From Paractinoplanes ferrugineus (GTDB taxonomy: Bacteria > Actinomycetota > Actinomycetes > Mycobacteriales > Micromonosporaceae): a stretch of 64,000 nt of DNA. Below are positions 61,283 to 64,000 of the stretch, piece by piece. The translations under genes and the position numbers were made by a program. Position 1 is the first letter of the stretch. Every line of letters begins with the position of its first letter. The stretch spans positions 1 to 64,000 of the forward strand of contig NZ_BOMM01000038.1 in assembly GCF_016862195.1 (NCBI RefSeq), written 5' to 3'. The notes below the pieces were generated by a model. It saw nothing but the letters and a program-made list of their open reading frames with translations, did no database searches and was not told the DNA's origin.

Positions 61283-62863
61283 ATGGAAATCACAGACGCG
61301 ATCGTGGTTGGAGCCGGACACAACGGTCTGGTGGCCGCGAACCTGCTGGCCGACGCCGGTTGGTCGGTGACGGTCGTGGAGGCGACGCCGCGGCCGGGTG
61401 GTGCGGTTCGCTCCGGGTTCGTCACCGCTCCCGGCTATCTCAGCGATCTCTTCAGCTCGTTCTACCCGCTCGGCATCGCCTCGCCGGTGCTGCGCGATCT
61501 CGACCTCGAGCTGAACTGGCGGCACGCCCCCGACGTGCTCACCCACCTGCTGCCGGACGGCCGGGCGGCCACCATCAGTCGCGACATCTCGGTCACCATG
61601 GCGTCGATGGAGCAGTTCGCGCCGGGTGACGGTGAGCGCTGGCGCGGTGCTTTCGAGGAGTGGCGCACCATCTCGGAACCGCTCGTCGAGGCGGTCCTGC
61701 GGCCGTTCCCGCCGGTGCGCGCCGGGGTGGACCTGCTGACGCGGCTGCGGGCGCCGGGGGCGCTGCGGATGGCGCGCCGGCTGTTGCTGCCGGTGCGGCA
61801 GCTGGGCAGTGAGCTCTTCCGCGGCGAGGGCGCGACCCTGGCGCTGGCCGGGTGCGCGTTGCACACCGACCTGTCGCCGGACGACGCCGGCGGCGGGATC
61901 TACGGCTGGTTGCTGGCGATGCTCGGCCAGGAGGTCGGCTGGCCGGTCCCGGAGGGCGGGGCGCAGCGGATCACCGACGCGCTGGTGGACCGGCTCACGT
62001 CGCGCGGCGGCGAGATCGTCTACGACTCGCCGGTCGAGCGGGTACTGATCGCCCGGGGGCGGGCGATGGGCGTACGCACCGCGGGCGGCCGGGATCTGCG
62101 GGCGCGTCGGGCGGTGCTCGCCGACGTACCGGCGCCCGCGTTGTTCCTGGACCTGGTCGGGGAGCGGTGGCTGCCGCCGCGCGTGGTGGACGACCTCCAG
62201 CACTTCCGCTGGGACGGGGCGACCGTGAAGCTCGACTGGGCGGTACGCGGCAAGATCCCCTGGCGTAACCCGGCCGCGGCCGGGGCCGGCACCGTGCACC
62301 TGGGCGCCGACCTGAACGGGCTGACCCGCTACTCCGCCGAGCTCGCCACCGGGGCGATTCCGGGCAAGCCGTTCCTGCTGTTCGGGCAGATGACCACGGC
62401 CGACCCGCGGCACTCGCCGCCCGGCACCGAGTCGGCGTGGGCGTATACGCATTTGCCGCACCGCAAGCATTGGGCGGCCGGCGAGATCGAGGAGCACGTG
62501 GCGCGGGTGGAGGCGGTCGTCGAGGAGCACGCTCCCGGCTTCGGCGCCCTGGTCGCCGGGCGCAACGTCTTCTCCCCGGCCGACCTGGAGCAGGAGAACC
62601 CGTCGCTGGTGGGCGGCGCGCTCGGGGGCGGCACCGCGGCCGTCTATCAGCAGCTGTTCCTGCGTCCGATCCCCGGTCTGGGCCGTGCCGACACCCCCGT
62701 CGACCGGCTCTTCCTGGCCAGTTCGTCGGCCCATCCGGGAGGTGGCGTGCACGGGGCGCCGGGCGCGAACGCGGCGCGGGCCGCCCTCGCCCGGGACCGG
62801 AAGATCACCGGCGAGCTGTACCACAAAGTGATCACCACGGCACACCGCGTCATCAACGGCTGA
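61283..62863 (+). CDS. Phytoene desaturase-like FAD/NAD(P) oxidoreductase
   Basis: 526 aa. The FAD Rossmann motif VGAGHNGLVAANLLADAGWSVTVVEA (9-34) is followed by GGAVRSGF. The middle has the CrtI-type fold, and the C-terminal SSSAHPGGGVHGAPGANAA is the usual second flavin-contact segment. It is close to the PYROXD2/CrtI-like group; no carotenoid synthase is next to it, so carotenoid desaturation is not supported. ATG at 61283 with GAGGG upstream. The 419-aa middle part has no membrane span. Confidence 0.85.
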   Translation: MEITDAIVVGAGHNGLVAANLLADAGWSVTVVEATPRPGGAVRSGFVTAPGYLSDLFSSFYPLGIASPVLRDLDLELNWRHAPDVLTHLLPDGRAATISRDISVTMASMEQFAPGDGERWRGAFEEWRTISEPLVEAVLRPFPPVRAGVDLLTRLRAPGALRMARRLLLPVRQLGSELFRGEGATLALAGCALHTDLSPDDAGGGIYGWLLAMLGQEVGWPVPEGGAQRITDALVDRLTSRGGEIVYDSPVERVLIARGRAMGVRTAGGRDLRARRAVLADVPAPALFLDLVGERWLPPRVVDDLQHFRWDGATVKLDWAVRGKIPWRNPAAAGAGTVHLGADLNGLTRYSAELATGAIPGKPFLLFGQMTTADPRHSPPGTESAWAYTHLPHRKHWAAGEIEEHVARVEAVVEEHAPGFGALVAGRNVFSPADLEQENPSLVGGALGGGTAAVYQQLFLRPIPGLGRADTPVDRLFLASSSAHPGGGVHGAPGANAARAALARDRKITGELYHKVITTAHRVING

Positions 62864-62958
62864 CCGGAGCGGCTACGCTGCATAACGGCCCGTGATGTTT
62901 ACCAATTGGGGCTAGGGGCAACTGCACCGCGAACCGCAGCCCGGACCGGAGGGACCAC

Positions 62959-64000
62959 GTGCGCATCGCGATGATTTCGGAGCACGCCAGCCCCCTGGGC
63001 GCCGGCGGGCAGCAGACCCACGTCGCCGACCTGTCGGCGGCCCTCGCCGAATCCGGCCACGAGGTGCGGGTCTACACCCGCCGCGACGACCCGGCGGTGG
63101 CCGGCGAGGTGACCACGAGCAGCGGGGTACGAGTCGTGCACGTGCCCGCCGGCCCGGCCCACGTCGTGCCGCCCGACCTGCTCCTGCCCTACATGGGGGA
63201 GTTCGCCCGGTGGCTCGAGGAGCAGTGGCGCGGCACCTGGGTGCCGGACGTCGTGCACGCCCACTTCTGGACCAGCGGCCTCGCCGCCGTGACCGCCGCC
63301 CGTCAGGTCGGCATCCCGGTGGTGCAGTCCTTCCACGAACTCGGTGAGATCGAGGCGGCCGGCACCGGCAAGCCGTCGCGCTCGGGTTACGAGCGGGCGC
63401 TCGGCCGGGCCGTCGACCGGGTGGTCGCCCAGTCCCAGGACGAGGCGCGCGGGCTCGTCCGCATCGGCGTCCCGCGGACCCAGCTCACGATCGTTCCGGC
63501 CGGGGTCGACAGCGACCGGTTCACGCCCGAGGGCCCGGCCGCCGAGCGCGACCCGGACCGCCTGCGCATCCTCTCGGTCGGCCGGCTCGTCGAGCGCAAG
63601 GGTTTCGGTGACGTCATCGAGGCGATGCGCTGGGTGCCGGACGTCGAGGTGGTGGTCGTCGGTGGCCCGGCCGCCGACGCGCTGCCGGCCGACCCGGGTG
63701 CCCGCAAGCTGCGCGCGCTCGCCGAGAAGCTCCAGGTCGCCGACCGGTTCAAGCTCGTCGGCCGGGTGCCGTTCGGGGACATGCCGAAGTGGTACAGGTC
63801 GGCCGACGTCCTGGTGGCCGCGCCGTGGCAGGAGGACCTGGAGTCGTCCGCGCTCGAGGCGATGGCCTGCGGCGTGCCGATCGTCGGCACCGCGGTGGGC
63901 GGGCTGACCGAGGCGGTCGTCGACGGGCTCACCGGTGACCTGGTGCCGGCCCACGACCCGCGGGCCCTCGGCGGAGCGTTGCGGCGGCTGGTCAACGACA
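62959..64000 (+). CDS. Family 4 glycosyltransferase, cut by window end
   Basis: At least 347 residues are visible; the gene runs off the window. GT-B fold: GAGGQQTHVADLSAALAESGHEVRVYTRR (about 15-43) is the N-terminal domain, ILSVGRLVERKGFGDVIEAM and ESSALEAMACGVPIVGTAVGGLTE the C-terminal nucleotide-sugar domain with the E-x7-E motif. It is MshA-like in type (transfer to inositol phosphate or another acceptor) but acceptor and donor are not shown. GTG at 62959 has GGAGGGA upstream. Confidence 0.9.
   Translation, partial: MRIAMISEHASPLGAGGQQTHVADLSAALAESGHEVRVYTRRDDPAVAGEVTTSSGVRVVHVPAGPAHVVPPDLLLPYMGEFARWLEEQWRGTWVPDVVHAHFWTSGLAAVTAARQVGIPVVQSFHELGEIEAAGTGKPSRSGYERALGRAVDRVVAQSQDEARGLVRIGVPRTQLTIVPAGVDSDRFTPEGPAAERDPDRLRILSVGRLVERKGFGDVIEAMRWVPDVEVVVVGGPAADALPADPGARKLRALAEKLQVADRFKLVGRVPFGDMPKWYRSADVLVAAPWQEDLESSALEAMACGVPIVGTAVGGLTEAVVDGLTGDLVPAHDPRALGGALRRLVND

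Noticed and set aside
61283-62863. Carotenoid cluster based on the CrtI-like oxidoreductase
   Set aside because: No phytoene synthase, cyclase or prenyltransferase is adjacent; the neighbours are an SRPBCC protein and a glycosyltransferase.

Overview
The window is a very GC-rich chromosomal segment, dense with genes, many sharing 1-4 base stop/start overlaps (ATGA, GTGA, TGATG) and many using GTG starts. PAC2-family, EcsC-family, DUF6401-like and SpoIIE-type regulators, ClpR-domain proteins, a trehalose glgX-treY-treZ operon and a complete allantoin route all point to a filamentous actinomycete. Micromonosporaceae (Actinoplanes-like) is my best guess, by inference only. I found no rRNA, tRNA, CRISPR array, transposase, integrase or phage gene. 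It reads as ordinary chromosome carrying one small biosynthetic cluster.

Layout. 1-6.7 kb: unlinked housekeeping and hypothetical genes, a gene-poor stretch (795-1696) with degraded coding traces, and an ABM-domain monooxygenase with a double operator. 6.6-11.8 kb (minus strand): a translationally coupled five-gene cluster of KAS III/OleA-like condensing enzyme, family 2 glycosyltransferase, OleC-like adenylate-forming enzyme, unusual P450 and OleD-like reductase. This is the best candidate for an undescribed pathway. 11.9-15.3 kb: Na+/H+ antiporter with a coupled UBP zinc finger, ketopantoate reductase-like protein, secreted DUF4360 protein. 15.8-21.9 kb: trehalose from glycogen (glgX, treY, treZ). 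22-24.9 kb: membrane-tethered solute-binding protein, polytopic membrane protein and PP2C phosphatase, possibly a sensing module. 25-27.3 kb: GGDEF-EAL protein. 27.5-30 kb: hrpB.

30.2-43.1 kb: purine breakdown in three units. uraD-uraH-uricase-8-oxoguanine deaminase run forward, aceB and an HpcH/HpaI-like lyase run forward, and allB-alc run in reverse. Together they take 8-oxoguanine and urate through allantoin to ureidoglycolate, and malate synthase uses the glyoxylate. No classical ureidoglycolate lyase is visible. Between these units sit a secreted CBM6-DUF1996 protein, a broken barstar-like gene and a PadR/FAD-monooxygenase pair.

43-53.5 kb: enzymes and small regulators, including a MarR-pirin operon with an upstream palindrome, and an HTH-ClpR pair whose promoter lies inside two palindromes and looks leaderless. 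53.5-64 kb: VOC protein, PAS-GAF-SpoIIE-HATPase regulator, mechanosensitive-channel-like protein, several small conserved proteins, a lipoprotein, an SRPBCC protein, a phytoene-desaturase-like oxidoreductase and a glycosyltransferase cut by the window end.
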